Positions 44,229-54,156 of a stretch of 64,000 nt of DNA are shown in pieces. The first letter of the stretch is position 1; every line of letters begins with the position of its first letter. Origin of the DNA: Alicyclobacillus tolerans (GTDB taxonomy: Bacteria; Bacillota; Bacilli; Alicyclobacillales; Alicyclobacillaceae); NCBI RefSeq assembly GCF_021739485.1, contig NZ_JAJFNK010000008.1, forward strand, positions 1 through 64,000, read 5' to 3'. A model generated the notes under the pieces. The model ran no database searches, was not told the origin of the DNA, and saw only the letters and a program-made list of their open reading frames with translations. A program made the translations under genes and the position numbers.

Positions 44229-45556
44229 TGATGATTAAACGTTATGTCGTCAAAGACATGCCGGAAGCGATTGTCATGATCCGCAAAGACCTTGGCAAGG
44301 ACGCCGTCATCTTAAGCACCAAGCCTGTCAACGTGCGCAAATGGATGGGATTGTGGCGGATGAAACGCATTGAAGTCGTTGCGGCTGCTGGAGAGGATAT
44401 TCCGTTAAGCACATTTCACGGCTCGCGTTCGAACGACCGAACTGCCAAACCCAGCGGGCAAAGCCCGACACCCGTTGAGTCGGACCGTCGCGAGCAGCAA
44501 GTCGGTCCGGGCGAATCTTCTCCGGAACTCGGAGCCAGCAACGAGGCAGCGACGGCCGACACGGTCGGTCTTCACCCTGAATCCAGGTACGTCGAGCCAA
44601 GGCCCTCTGAGCAAAGGGCGGATTGGGACTCGATGCAGCGCGACGTCTTGGAGTTAAAGCAGATGATGCAAACCATCTTGGCAAAGTCTCCCCCTGGGCA
44701 CATTCTTGAGCCACAGACGCCTTGGGTAAAAAACCTGATGGATCAGGGGGTATCTGAAGAGCGCGCGCGTCAGTGGCTGGAATCGGTCCACCCGCCGGTT
44801 CAAACGGGTGCAGAACTGCGAGCACAGCCAAGTTTTGAGGGGTCTGGCCGCTCCAGTAACCCCGGCAGCCCCGAGGAAGACAACGGGCTGCGCAGTTCAT
44901 TGCATGCCCGGCTCGTCGAAGAACTTGGTGAACTGGCACTGCCCAGCCCTCTTTCTGCGAATACCCGTTTTGCCCTGTTTGTGGGACCTACAGGCGTCGG
45001 AAAAACCACGACCATAGCTAAACTCGCAGCGCTTCACGTTTTGGGCGGACGCCGCAAGGTTGGGCTTTTGACGACCGACACGTACCGGATTGCGGCAGTG
45101 GAACAACTCAGAACCTATGCCAATATCCTGGGGATTCCCGTAGAAGTCGTCGACTCACCGCAGAGTTTTCCCGATGCAGTCGACAAGCTCGGGCACTGCG
45201 ACTTGGTTTTCATCGACACAGCAGGGCGGAATTTTGTGGTGGATGAGCACCTTCAGGAAATGGAACGGCTTATGGAACACTTGACCGTGGATGAGGTGTT
45301 TCTGGTGTTGTCGGTGACGGCAAAAAGCCAGGACCTGCACCGGGTAGTTGCACAGTTTTCGAAGCTGCGGGTGGATAAACTGCTGTTTACGAAACTTGAT
45401 GAGACCGCAACATATGGCAGCATTGTCGAGTTGGTCTTAGATATGCAAAAGCCCGTGTCGTACTTTACGACGGGTCAAAATGTGCCCAACGACATTGAGG
45501 TCGCTTCGCTGGACAAGGTGTTTGACCGGCTTCTTGCAAAGGAGGGGTCCCGTTGA
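44228..45556 (+). CDS. flhF: SRP-type GTPase FlhF
   Basis: Places the flagellar basal body. 442 residues: N-terminal basic B-domain (about 1-200, low complexity), N domain, and an SRP-like GTPase domain with [43 protein letters not shown] and TKLDE. Start GTG at 44228 or ATG at 44231, overlapping the flhA stop. Coupled to flhG. Confidence 0.95.
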   Translation: MMIKRYVVKDMPEAIVMIRKDLGKDAVILSTKPVNVRKWMGLWRMKRIEVVAAAGEDIPLSTFHGSRSNDRTAKPSGQSPTPVESDRREQQVGPGESSPELGASNEAATADTVGLHPESRYVEPRPSEQRADWDSMQRDVLELKQMMQTILAKSPPGHILEPQTPWVKNLMDQGVSEERARQWLESVHPPVQTGAELRAQPSFEGSGRSSNPGSPEEDNGLRSSLHARLVEELGELALPSPLSANTRFALFVGPTGVGKTTTIAKLAALHVLGGRRKVGLLTTDTYRIAAVEQLRTYANILGIPVEVVDSPQSFPDAVDKLGHCDLVFIDTAGRNFVVDEHLQEMERLMEHLTVDEVFLVLSVTAKSQDLHRVVAQFSKLRVDKLLFTKLDETATYGSIVELVLDMQKPVSYFTTGQNVPNDIEVASLDKVFDRLLAKEGSR

Positions 45557-46446
45557 GTGACCAAGCGGAGACTCTCCGAAGTTTAATGCACGAGCACCGG
45601 TCCGCTATCGAGCAGGTTCCGGCGGCTGTAGGCCAGGCCCACCGCCCTCGCCGCGTCGTGGCTGTGGCCAGTGGGAAGGGCGGGGTGGGCAAATCGAATT
45701 TTTGCATTAATTTTGGTTTGGCGCTGCAGCAAGTGGGGACACAGCCTGTCGTCTTGGACGCGGACATGGGTTTTGCGGACGTCGAGCTGTTGCTCGGGGT
45801 GCAGCCGAGGAACACGATTTTTGACGTATTGTCCGGAAAAGACGTCTTCGACGTCATTGAAGTGAGTTCGGGCGGCCTGCACTTTTTATCCTCCGGCAAT
45901 GGTTTGAATGTGGCTCCCCTCACGCCAGAAGACGTGGGCCGGCTCTCGGCACATATGGACAGGCTGTTTGAGCGGTACGATGTGGTGCTCATCGACGCCG
46001 GTGCCGGCGATGGAGGGCAACTGGGATACCTCCTGGCCGAAGTGGACGACCTTTTGCTGGTCACGACACCGGAGCCTACGGCCATTGCCGACGCGTATGC
46101 ATTGGTCAAGATGTTGTCGGTCCGAGGACAATTGCCTCCAGTGAAAATTGTGGTGAACAAGGTCCCAAACTTTGGTGAAGGTCGTCAAGCAGCGGACAAA
46201 CTCAAACTGGCTGCACAGCGGTTTCTTGGTGTGGAATTGTCCGTCTTGGGGTACGTCGTGGAAGACGCCGCCGTCGCGCGTGCTGTGATGCGCCAACAAG
46301 CCTTGGTACAGGCATTTCCGACGAGTCCCGCCGCCCGTTGCATGAGACAAATCGTTCAAAACTACACCCGTTCCGCCCAACCGCCTAGTCGTCAGGGGGG
46401 TACGCGGGTTTGGGAACGGTGGCTGCAAAGGCTGCGAAGGAGGTGA
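45553..46446 (+). CDS. flhG: MinD-like ATPase FlhG (YlxH)
   Basis: Controls flagellar number and pattern with FlhF. 297 residues: an N-terminal FlhF-activating helix (QAETLRSLM), deviant Walker A SGKGGVGKSNF, VLDADMGFADVELLLGV and DAGAGDGGQLGYL. TTG start overlaps the flhF stop and follows GGAGGGG. The basic tail (RWLQRLRRR) may be the membrane-binding helix. Confidence 0.95.
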   Translation: MSDQAETLRSLMHEHRSAIEQVPAAVGQAHRPRRVVAVASGKGGVGKSNFCINFGLALQQVGTQPVVLDADMGFADVELLLGVQPRNTIFDVLSGKDVFDVIEVSSGGLHFLSSGNGLNVAPLTPEDVGRLSAHMDRLFERYDVVLIDAGAGDGGQLGYLLAEVDDLLLVTTPEPTAIADAYALVKMLSVRGQLPPVKIVVNKVPNFGEGRQAADKLKLAAQRFLGVELSVLGYVVEDAAVARAVMRQQALVQAFPTSPAARCMRQIVQNYTRSAQPPSRQGGTRVWERWLQRLRRR

Positions 46447-46451
46447 GGGTC

Positions 46452-47084
46452 ATTCCGGAACCGAAGAGTCACCTATTGGCGCAGGGCCCGGTTACCACCT
46501 TGATCTTATTGGGGACCTCGACCGGAGGACCGGCCGCATTGACGACGGTGTTTGAGGCCCTTCCCTTACTGCCGGGTACGGCGTGTTGTATCGTTCAGCA
46601 CATGCCCACGGGCTTTACGGCAAACTTGGCCAAACGACTGGACCAAGTTTCGGCTTGGAATTGTTGCGAGGCTTCCGATGGCATGCTGCTTCAAAGCGGG
46701 GCAGCTTATGTCGCTCCGGGGGGACAGCAAATGCAAGTCACTGTGCACCATTCGCAGCCCAAATTGGCTGTGGCGAGTACCGGTCCGGTCAATGGCCACG
46801 AGCCGTCGGTCGACGTATTGTTTTTATCGGCTGCGCAGCATTGGCGTTCCAACCTGATTGGGGTCTTAATGACTGGGATGGGGAAGGACGGGGCACAAGG
46901 GCTGTTATCAATCCGCAGTCGGGGCGGCTACACGTTGGCACAGGATGAGGATTCCTGTGTCGTCTATGGAATGCCCAAAGCGGCAGCGCAGCTGGGGGCG
47001 GCTGCGGAAATCGTCCGTTTGTCGTCCATTTCAAAGGCTGTGGTTCAAGCGTGGCAGCATCAAACCCAGCTCCGGCCAGGCTAG
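46452..47084 (+). CDS. cheB: CheB-type protein-glutamate methylesterase domain, without receiver domain
   Basis: About 210 residues corresponding only to the CheB C-terminal methylesterase, which removes methyl groups from chemoreceptors. The triad is complete: S23 (GTSTGGP), H50 (VQHMP) and D146 (TGMGKDGA). The receiver domain that normally inhibits and activates CheB is absent. AAGGAGGTGA ends at 46446; correct spacing points to ATT at 46452, as GTG 46443 lies within the site and TTG 46482 is far. The next gene is cheW, with cheA missing. Confidence 0.88.
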   Translation: MPEPKSHLLAQGPVTTLILLGTSTGGPAALTTVFEALPLLPGTACCIVQHMPTGFTANLAKRLDQVSAWNCCEASDGMLLQSGAAYVAPGGQQMQVTVHHSQPKLAVASTGPVNGHEPSVDVLFLSAAQHWRSNLIGVLMTGMGKDGAQGLLSIRSRGGYTLAQDEDSCVVYGMPKAAAQLGAAAEIVRLSSISKAVVQAWQHQTQLRPG

Positions 47085-47138
47085 TTGCTGCAGGGTAAAG
47101 GCGTGTTTGAGCAAGCCACGAGGGTGAGGAGGAAGATT

Positions 47139-47606
47139 GTGGGAGAGTTAAAGGTGCTGGTTTTTTCATTGGGAACCGAGCACTATGCGGTGCCCGTTCG
47201 TCAAATCCAGTCCATAGAACGGTTGCTGCCGGTGTCCCGGGTACCCAACACGCTGCCCTTTGTCAAGGGAGTGGCTAGTTTGCGCGATCAAGTCGTCCCA
47301 ATCATTGACCTTCGCGAACGGTTTAAGGTTGATTCCGCACTGGATGTTGGACAGGGGCGCACATTACTGGCTCATGTTCAGAACGCGACCGTCGGGTTTA
47401 CCGTAGACTCGGTAGCGGACGTCAAGACTCTGGAAGAATCGCAAGTCAGCGCACCGCCTGCCTTGCTGGGGGGAATTTCAGCTCGTTACCTGCACGGCAT
47501 GGCTCGCGTCGAAGACCGAGTACTGGTGATTTTGAACTTGGAGCAAATTTTATCCGACGCCGAACAACAGCAGCTCCGCGAAGTTGAAACGAGCGTGAAG
47601 GGATGA
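47139..47606 (+). CDS. cheW: Chemotaxis coupling protein CheW
   Basis: Links receptors to the kinase CheA. 155 residues: LKVLVFSLGTEHYAVPVRQIQSIERLLPVSRVPNTLPFVKGVASLRDQVVPIIDLR-type CheW domain, ending GMARVEDRVLVILNLEQIL. GTG at 47139 follows GAGGAGG; the in-frame TTG at 47085 lacks a site. Overlaps cheC by 4 bases. Its partner CheA must be encoded elsewhere. Confidence 0.95.
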   Translation: MGELKVLVFSLGTEHYAVPVRQIQSIERLLPVSRVPNTLPFVKGVASLRDQVVPIIDLRERFKVDSALDVGQGRTLLAHVQNATVGFTVDSVADVKTLEESQVSAPPALLGGISARYLHGMARVEDRVLVILNLEQILSDAEQQQLREVETSVKG

Positions 47607-48217
47607 ACCACAACGAGCTGAGCGATAGACAAGCGGACGTTTTGAAGGAACTCGGGAACATCGGGGCGGGCCACGCAGCTACAGCGCTCTCGACTTTGCT
47701 GCGAGACAACGTGCGGATGTCCGTAAGTTCGGCCCGGATGTGTCCGTTTGACGAGATCGCGGATTTAGCCGGTGGCGCAGAAAGCATCATAGCGGGCGTG
47801 TTTATTCGGATGTCGGGAGACATCGAAGGCAACATCATGTTCTTGTTGTCCTTGAACAGCGCAAAACAACTCATACGCAGACTTTTAAACCAACAGGCCG
47901 AGGCAGATGACTTCACAGAACTAGAGCTGTCCGCCATTGCGGAGGTCGGCAATATCATGGGCGGCTCCTACTTGAACGCTGTCAGCCAGTTGACGCGTTT
48001 AAGGCTGTGGCAGTCGGTACCCGCCGTCGCAGTCGATATGGCGGGCGCCATTTTGGACATTGGCCTGCTGGCCGCCGGAGAAGTATCGGATTCGGCAATT
48101 TTGATTGACACGGCAATTCGTCAAGGAACACTGGACGTCTCCGGACACTTTTTCTTACTTCCAGACCCAGGTTCTACAGACATCCTGTTGAAGGCGTTGG
48201 GCAGCAGCGATGATTGA
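47603..48217 (+). CDS. cheC: CheY-P phosphatase CheC
   Basis: 204 residues. Both CheC active-site repeats are present (E16-x2-N19 in LKELGNIGAGHAATALS, and E114-x2-N117 in IAEVGNIMGGSYLNA). It dephosphorylates CheY-P, enhanced by CheD, whose gene follows and overlaps by 8 bases. Confidence 0.95.
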   Translation: MNHNELSDRQADVLKELGNIGAGHAATALSTLLRDNVRMSVSSARMCPFDEIADLAGGAESIIAGVFIRMSGDIEGNIMFLLSLNSAKQLIRRLLNQQAEADDFTELELSAIAEVGNIMGGSYLNAVSQLTRLRLWQSVPAVAVDMAGAILDIGLLAAGEVSDSAILIDTAIRQGTLDVSGHFFLLPDPGSTDILLKALGSSDD

Positions 48218-48710
48218 GGACTGGGGGTCGGTTGAGTTTGTGCGCATCGGTATTGCGGAGGGTGCCGTGGTTCGCGCCCCGGTGCGGCTGAAAACGACCG
48301 GCCTCGGTTCGTGCGTTGGCGTAGTCGTGTACGACGGGGCAGCTGGCTTATTAGGAATGGCGCACATCATGCTCCCCACGGCTCCTGCGCGCGGCGAACA
48401 CAGCCACACCAAGTACGCGAATCTAGCGGTGCCTTGGCTCATTCGGCGGCTCCTGGCTGAAGGCGGGCAAAAGGCAAGGTTTCGAGCCAAGATCGCGGGC
48501 GGGGCGCAAATGTTCGCAAGTTCTGGGGGTTCGGAAGTGCTTCGCGTCGGCCCTCGCAATGTCGAGGCCGTACGGGAAGCTTTAATGGCAGCCTCCGTCC
48601 CGCTTGTTGCTCAGGACGTGGGCGGAAACGTGGGCAGAACCATTGAGTTTGACTTGCTGGCGGAAACACTGTGGATCCGCACTGCACACAAAGGGGTCTA
48701 CCAGATTTAG
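48210..48710 (+). CDS. cheD: Chemoreceptor glutamine deamidase CheD
   Basis: 166 residues with catalytic C35 (GLGSCVGVVVYD) and H52 (GMAHIMLP), then AKIAGGAQMFAS, VGPRNVEAV and DVGGNVGRTIEF. Deamidates chemoreceptors and stimulates CheC. ATG lies inside the end of cheC. In B. subtilis sigD follows; here it does not. Confidence 0.96.
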   Translation: MIEDWGSVEFVRIGIAEGAVVRAPVRLKTTGLGSCVGVVVYDGAAGLLGMAHIMLPTAPARGEHSHTKYANLAVPWLIRRLLAEGGQKARFRAKIAGGAQMFASSGGSEVLRVGPRNVEAVREALMAASVPLVAQDVGGNVGRTIEFDLLAETLWIRTAHKGVYQI

Positions 48711-48736
48711 TTCAAAATCCAAGGAGGGGCGGCACC

Positions 48737-49453
48737 GTGATCGAAACAGCTGTCATCTACGTTGTTCTGGCCGCCGCTGCGTTGCTGTTGTATGGCTATA
48801 CGCGGCGACAAGGCAACGGCGGCGCAAGTTCAGGTTTTTTGCAGTGGCTGCGCCAGGGCACGAAACGGGTTGCGCCCAGGGTCAAGGGTGGTGTGTTGTC
48901 TGATGCTTCCGCGCGCATTCGCGGCGGCACAGATGTGAACCCACAGGAAGTAACTGCCGTGCTCAGCGACATCTATCGCGAATTTGTGGAAGAGTCCAGG
49001 CGGCTGGAAGACGAGTTTCGGGCCGCTCTGGACGAGACGGGAAAGTCCTTGGAGCAGCGGTTGAAGGAGACGGAGGAAAAACTCGCTGCTTTGCAGTCTA
49101 TCCTGACGGCCCTTGAAGTTGGGCCTGTGTCCCCTTTGCCGGTTGCAACTGGACGCAGTCACGTCAAAGAGCATTCCACAGAGCAGCCCGAGGAGAAGGT
49201 TGACTCTGCGGTACAAGATGTCGATGCTGCTTCCCGCATAGAAAAGGCTGCTCCTGTAACGAGTTCAGCAAACTTGACGTCCCCGGACATGCATCCTGCC
49301 GATGGGATATTCGACGAACGGTATTTCCAAATTCTCGACCAGTTGGTCAGTGGAAGGTCGGCCAAGGAAATTGCAGCCCAATTGAAGGTCAACCTTGCCG
49401 ACGTGGAGCGAGTGAAACACTTAATGGCGTTTGGACAATCGCACTTTCAGTAA
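48737..49453 (+). CDS. SwrB-like membrane-anchored protein
   Basis: About 238 residues: one N-terminal TM helix (about 2-20), a basic stretch, a coiled coil (IYREFVEESRRLEDEFRAALDETGKSLEQRLKETEEKLAAL-type, about 85-135), a linker, and a C-terminal helix-turn-helix-like end (SAKEIAAQLKVNLADVERVKHLM). Position at the end of the cluster before rpsB equals swrB of B. subtilis, which promotes switch and export-gate assembly. GTG after AAGGAGGGG. Confidence 0.78.
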   Translation: MIETAVIYVVLAAAALLLYGYTRRQGNGGASSGFLQWLRQGTKRVAPRVKGGVLSDASARIRGGTDVNPQEVTAVLSDIYREFVEESRRLEDEFRAALDETGKSLEQRLKETEEKLAALQSILTALEVGPVSPLPVATGRSHVKEHSTEQPEEKVDSAVQDVDAASRIEKAAPVTSSANLTSPDMHPADGIFDERYFQILDQLVSGRSAKEIAAQLKVNLADVERVKHLMAFGQSHFQ

Positions 49454-49538
49454 TCGCAGAGGAACCGTACTTACCCTGTTCTGCAGCCACACCCGGACTC
49501 CCGCGACGACGGCCGTGATCCGGCGCCTGTTTTTCACG

Positions 49539-49567
49539 TTGCTGTGACACGTGAGCTGTGGTATATT
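49539..49567 (+). promoter_or_regulatory. rpsB promoter
   Basis: TTGCTG (49539-49544), 17-base spacer, TATATT (49562-49567). The -10 is near consensus. It begins a leader of about 125 bases before rpsB. Confidence 0.75.
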
Positions 49568-49580
49568 AGAATGCAGTGTG

Positions 49581-49639
49581 AATGCCCGCAAACGCGGAGA
49601 ACACACGTTTGCTGATGCCTGCACGGGTGCTCTGGCATT
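49581..49639 (+). promoter_or_regulatory. Structured rpsB leader (possible S2 autoregulatory RNA)
   Basis: AATGCC (49581-49586) can pair with GGCATT (49634-49639), enclosing a perfect hairpin GCAAACG/CGTTTGC (49588-49612). Ribosomal protein operons are often feedback-controlled through such leaders; S2 binding here is inference. Confidence 0.5.
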
Positions 49640-49701
49640 GCGGCGGAGTCGTGAGGCAGTGGAGGCAGACGGCGGATTAAACCACTAGGAGGTTATTAGG
49701 C

Positions 49702-50403
49702 ATGGCAATTATTTCAATGAAGCAACTGCTGGAGGCTGGTGTGCACTTCGGACATCAGACCCGGCGCTGGAACCCGAAGATGGCACGCTACATCTTTACG
49801 GAACGCAATGGAATCTACATCATTGACTTGCAAAAGACAGTCCGCAAGGTGGAAGAGGCGTACAACTTCGTTCGCGAACTGGCTGCTTCCGGCAAGACGA
49901 TTTTGCTCGTCGGTACGAAAAAGCAAGCTCAGGAAGCGGTGAAAGAAGAAGCTGCCCGCTGCGGTATGTACTATGTCAACCAACGTTGGCTGGGCGGAAC
50001 CTTGACGAACTTCCCGACCATTCAAAAGAGGATTGGCCGGTTGCTCCAATTGGAGAAAATGGAGGAAGAAGGGACGTTTGACCTTCTGCCCAAGAAGGAA
50101 GTCATCCTTCTGAAAAAGGAAATGGAACGCCTTGAGAAATTCCTGGGCGGCATCAAGGGTATGCCGGGACTGCCTGGCGCGATGTTCATTATTGACCCGC
50201 GCAAAGAGCGGATTGCGGTTGCCGAAGCCAGAAAACTTGGGATTCCCATTGTCGCGATCGTCGACACCAACTGCGATCCGGACGAAATTGACTACGTGAT
50301 CCCGGGCAATGACGACGCCATCCGCGCAGTAAAGCTTCTGACGGCGAAAATGGCCGATGCTGTACTCGAGGGTTCGCAAGGCGGCGAAGAAACAACGGCT
50401 TAA
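49702..50403 (+). CDS. rpsB: 30S ribosomal protein S2
   Basis: 233 residues. [22 protein letters not shown] start, [33 protein letters not shown], and [52 protein letters not shown] are characteristic. Placed on the back of the 30S head-body junction. ATG after AGGAGG. A terminator-like hairpin separates it from tsf. Confidence 0.98.
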   Translation: MAIISMKQLLEAGVHFGHQTRRWNPKMARYIFTERNGIYIIDLQKTVRKVEEAYNFVRELAASGKTILLVGTKKQAQEAVKEEAARCGMYYVNQRWLGGTLTNFPTIQKRIGRLLQLEKMEEEGTFDLLPKKEVILLKKEMERLEKFLGGIKGMPGLPGAMFIIDPRKERIAVAEARKLGIPIVAIVDTNCDPDEIDYVIPGNDDAIRAVKLLTAKMADAVLEGSQGGEETTA

Positions 50404-50417
50404 GATGGGGACACGAA

Positions 50418-50452
50418 GGTGACGGGAGCTTTTGTGCCTCGTCACCCTTTTT
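50418..50452 (+). terminator. Terminator or attenuator between rpsB and tsf
   Basis: GGTGACG (50418-50424) pairs with CGTCACC (50440-50446), followed by CTTTTTG. Partial read-through would set the S2 to EF-Ts ratio. Confidence 0.8.
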
Positions 50453-50488
50453 GTGTCAGCGACTAGTTGCGAGGAGGAAGTTATAAGA

Positions 50489-52504
<2,016 letters not shown>

Positions 52505-52561
52505 AGGGCCGAGTGCCCAGAAACCTTTGGTCTTTGGGGTATCTTCTTTTCGGACGAGAGG

Positions 52562-53335
52562 GTGAGGGAGCTGAAAAGACTCTGGACGTGGAGAACGAAG
52601 GCCGACAGCCAGACGGCCAATGTTGAACTGAAAGGCGACCTCCCTGCCCACATTGCCATCATCATGGACGGCAACGGACGTTGGGCGAATCGTCGAGGAC
52701 TGCCCCGTATCGCAGGACACCGTGCCGGGATGACGACCGTCCGCGAGGTCATTCGGGCTTGTGACGACTTGGGTATTCAAATTCTGACGTTGTACGCGTT
52801 TTCGACGGAAAATTGGAAACGGCCCGAATTTGAAGTGGAGTACCTCATGCGTTTGCCAGAAGAGTTCTTTCGATCTGAAATGGACGAGTTGGCTTTGCGG
52901 GGAGTCCGCGTGCGCTTCATCGGGGACACGACCAAACTCCCAGAATACACCCAGGAGACTGTGCGGCGTTCTTTGGAACGCACGAGAGACAACCAAGGCA
53001 TGATTGTCAATTTCGCTCTCAATTACGGAGGGCGTGCGGATGTTGTCCAGGCTGTTCAGAAATACGCGGAAGAAGTAGCAGCCGGGCGGTCAAGTTGGGC
53101 ACAGTTCGACGAACCGGCTCTCTCGGCGCATTTGTCGACGGGAAGCACTCACGACCCGGACCTTGTCATACGGACGAGCGGAGAAATGAGACTGAGCAAT
53201 TTTCTGATCTGGCAGGCGGCTTATGCGGAGCTGTGGTTCACAGACGTGTTGTGGCCAGATTTTCGACGGGAAACATTGATAGAAGCGATTCAAGACTACG
53301 GGCGGCGCAAACGGCGTTTTGGCGGTTTGAAGTAG
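52562..53335 (+). CDS. uppS: Undecaprenyl diphosphate synthase (cis-prenyltransferase)
   Basis: Makes the C55 lipid carrier for peptidoglycan and teichoic acids. 257 residues: HIAIIMDGNGRWANRRGLPRIAGHRAG with catalytic D36, TLYAFSTENWKRP, and RTSGEMRLSNFLIWQAAYAELWFTDVLWPDF. The GTG at 52562 is chosen for lack of a better start; the site upstream (GAGAG) is weak. Nine bases before cdsA. Confidence 0.96.
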   Translation: MRELKRLWTWRTKADSQTANVELKGDLPAHIAIIMDGNGRWANRRGLPRIAGHRAGMTTVREVIRACDDLGIQILTLYAFSTENWKRPEFEVEYLMRLPEEFFRSEMDELALRGVRVRFIGDTTKLPEYTQETVRRSLERTRDNQGMIVNFALNYGGRADVVQAVQKYAEEVAAGRSSWAQFDEPALSAHLSTGSTHDPDLVIRTSGEMRLSNFLIWQAAYAELWFTDVLWPDFRRETLIEAIQDYGRRKRRFGGLK

Positions 53336-53343
53336 GTGGGCGT

Positions 53344-54135
53344 ATGTTGAAGCAGCGGTTTGTGACTGCAGTTTTGGGAGTCTTTGTCGTCATTGGCGCC
53401 ATGTTTGCAGGGCAACTTCCATGGCGGTTGCTCATAGGGATAAGCACTTTGGCGGCTGTTGCAGAATTCTCGGCCATGCTGGGGTTTGGATTGAAAAGCC
53501 TCCTCGCGTGGTGGGGATTCGCGGTGGTTTTCTGGGTGGAAATGGACGAGGGGTGGCACTCGCCGCTTTTTTTTCAGGTGGCAGTCGGTGTTACACTGTT
53601 GTTGCCTGTACTTCTGCGCAACCGCGTGACCCTCATGCAGTCAGGTGCTGTGCTGGTTGGAGCCTTGTATATTGGGTACGGAGGAGTGGGTTTAATCGCG
53701 CTTCGGAATTTGCCCAACGGGCGAGCATGGCTGTTGTTGTTCTTAGTGTCCATTTGGTTTACAGATACGTTCGCCTATTTTATCGGCCGCAAGGTGCAGG
53801 GTCCCAAACTGTGGCCATCCATCAGTCCAAAGAAGACGATTAGCGGGTCACTCGGCGGAATGGCCGGAGGTGCTCTGGGAGCCCTAATCGTAGGCCTCGC
53901 CTTTCTGGGGCCGGGTGCTAGTTTTGGATACGTTGTACTGGGGTTGACCATTTCTGTGCTGGGTCAGGTGGGAGACTTGGTGGAGTCGGCCTACAAACGG
54001 TCCGCCGGCGTCAAGGACTCTGGTCATCTGTTGCCTGGCCACGGGGGCATGCTCGACAGAGTCGACAGCCTGTTGTTTGCAGCTCCGTTCACTTTCTATA
54101 TTGTGGCGGCTGGTCTATCTGGTTGGCTTCGCTGA
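53344..54135 (+). CDS. cdsA: Phosphatidate cytidylyltransferase (CDP-diglyceride synthase)
   Basis: Makes CDP-diacylglycerol for phospholipids. 263 residues with about seven or eight TM helices. The signature SAGVKDSGHLLPGHGGMLDRVDSL lies near the C-terminus. ATG follows GTAGGTGGG closely. Member of the uppS-cdsA-dxr-rseP operon. Confidence 0.96.
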   Translation: MLKQRFVTAVLGVFVVIGAMFAGQLPWRLLIGISTLAAVAEFSAMLGFGLKSLLAWWGFAVVFWVEMDEGWHSPLFFQVAVGVTLLLPVLLRNRVTLMQSGAVLVGALYIGYGGVGLIALRNLPNGRAWLLLFLVSIWFTDTFAYFIGRKVQGPKLWPSISPKKTISGSLGGMAGGALGALIVGLAFLGPGASFGYVVLGLTISVLGQVGDLVESAYKRSAGVKDSGHLLPGHGGMLDRVDSLLFAAPFTFYIVAAGLSGWLR

Positions 54136-54156
54136 GAACACTGTGAGGTGAAAGCT

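Noticed and set aside
46410-46442. An earlier cheB start that would add residues upstream
   Set aside because: The ATG at 46410 lies within flhG without an RBS, and the added 11 residues contain no receiver-domain sequence.
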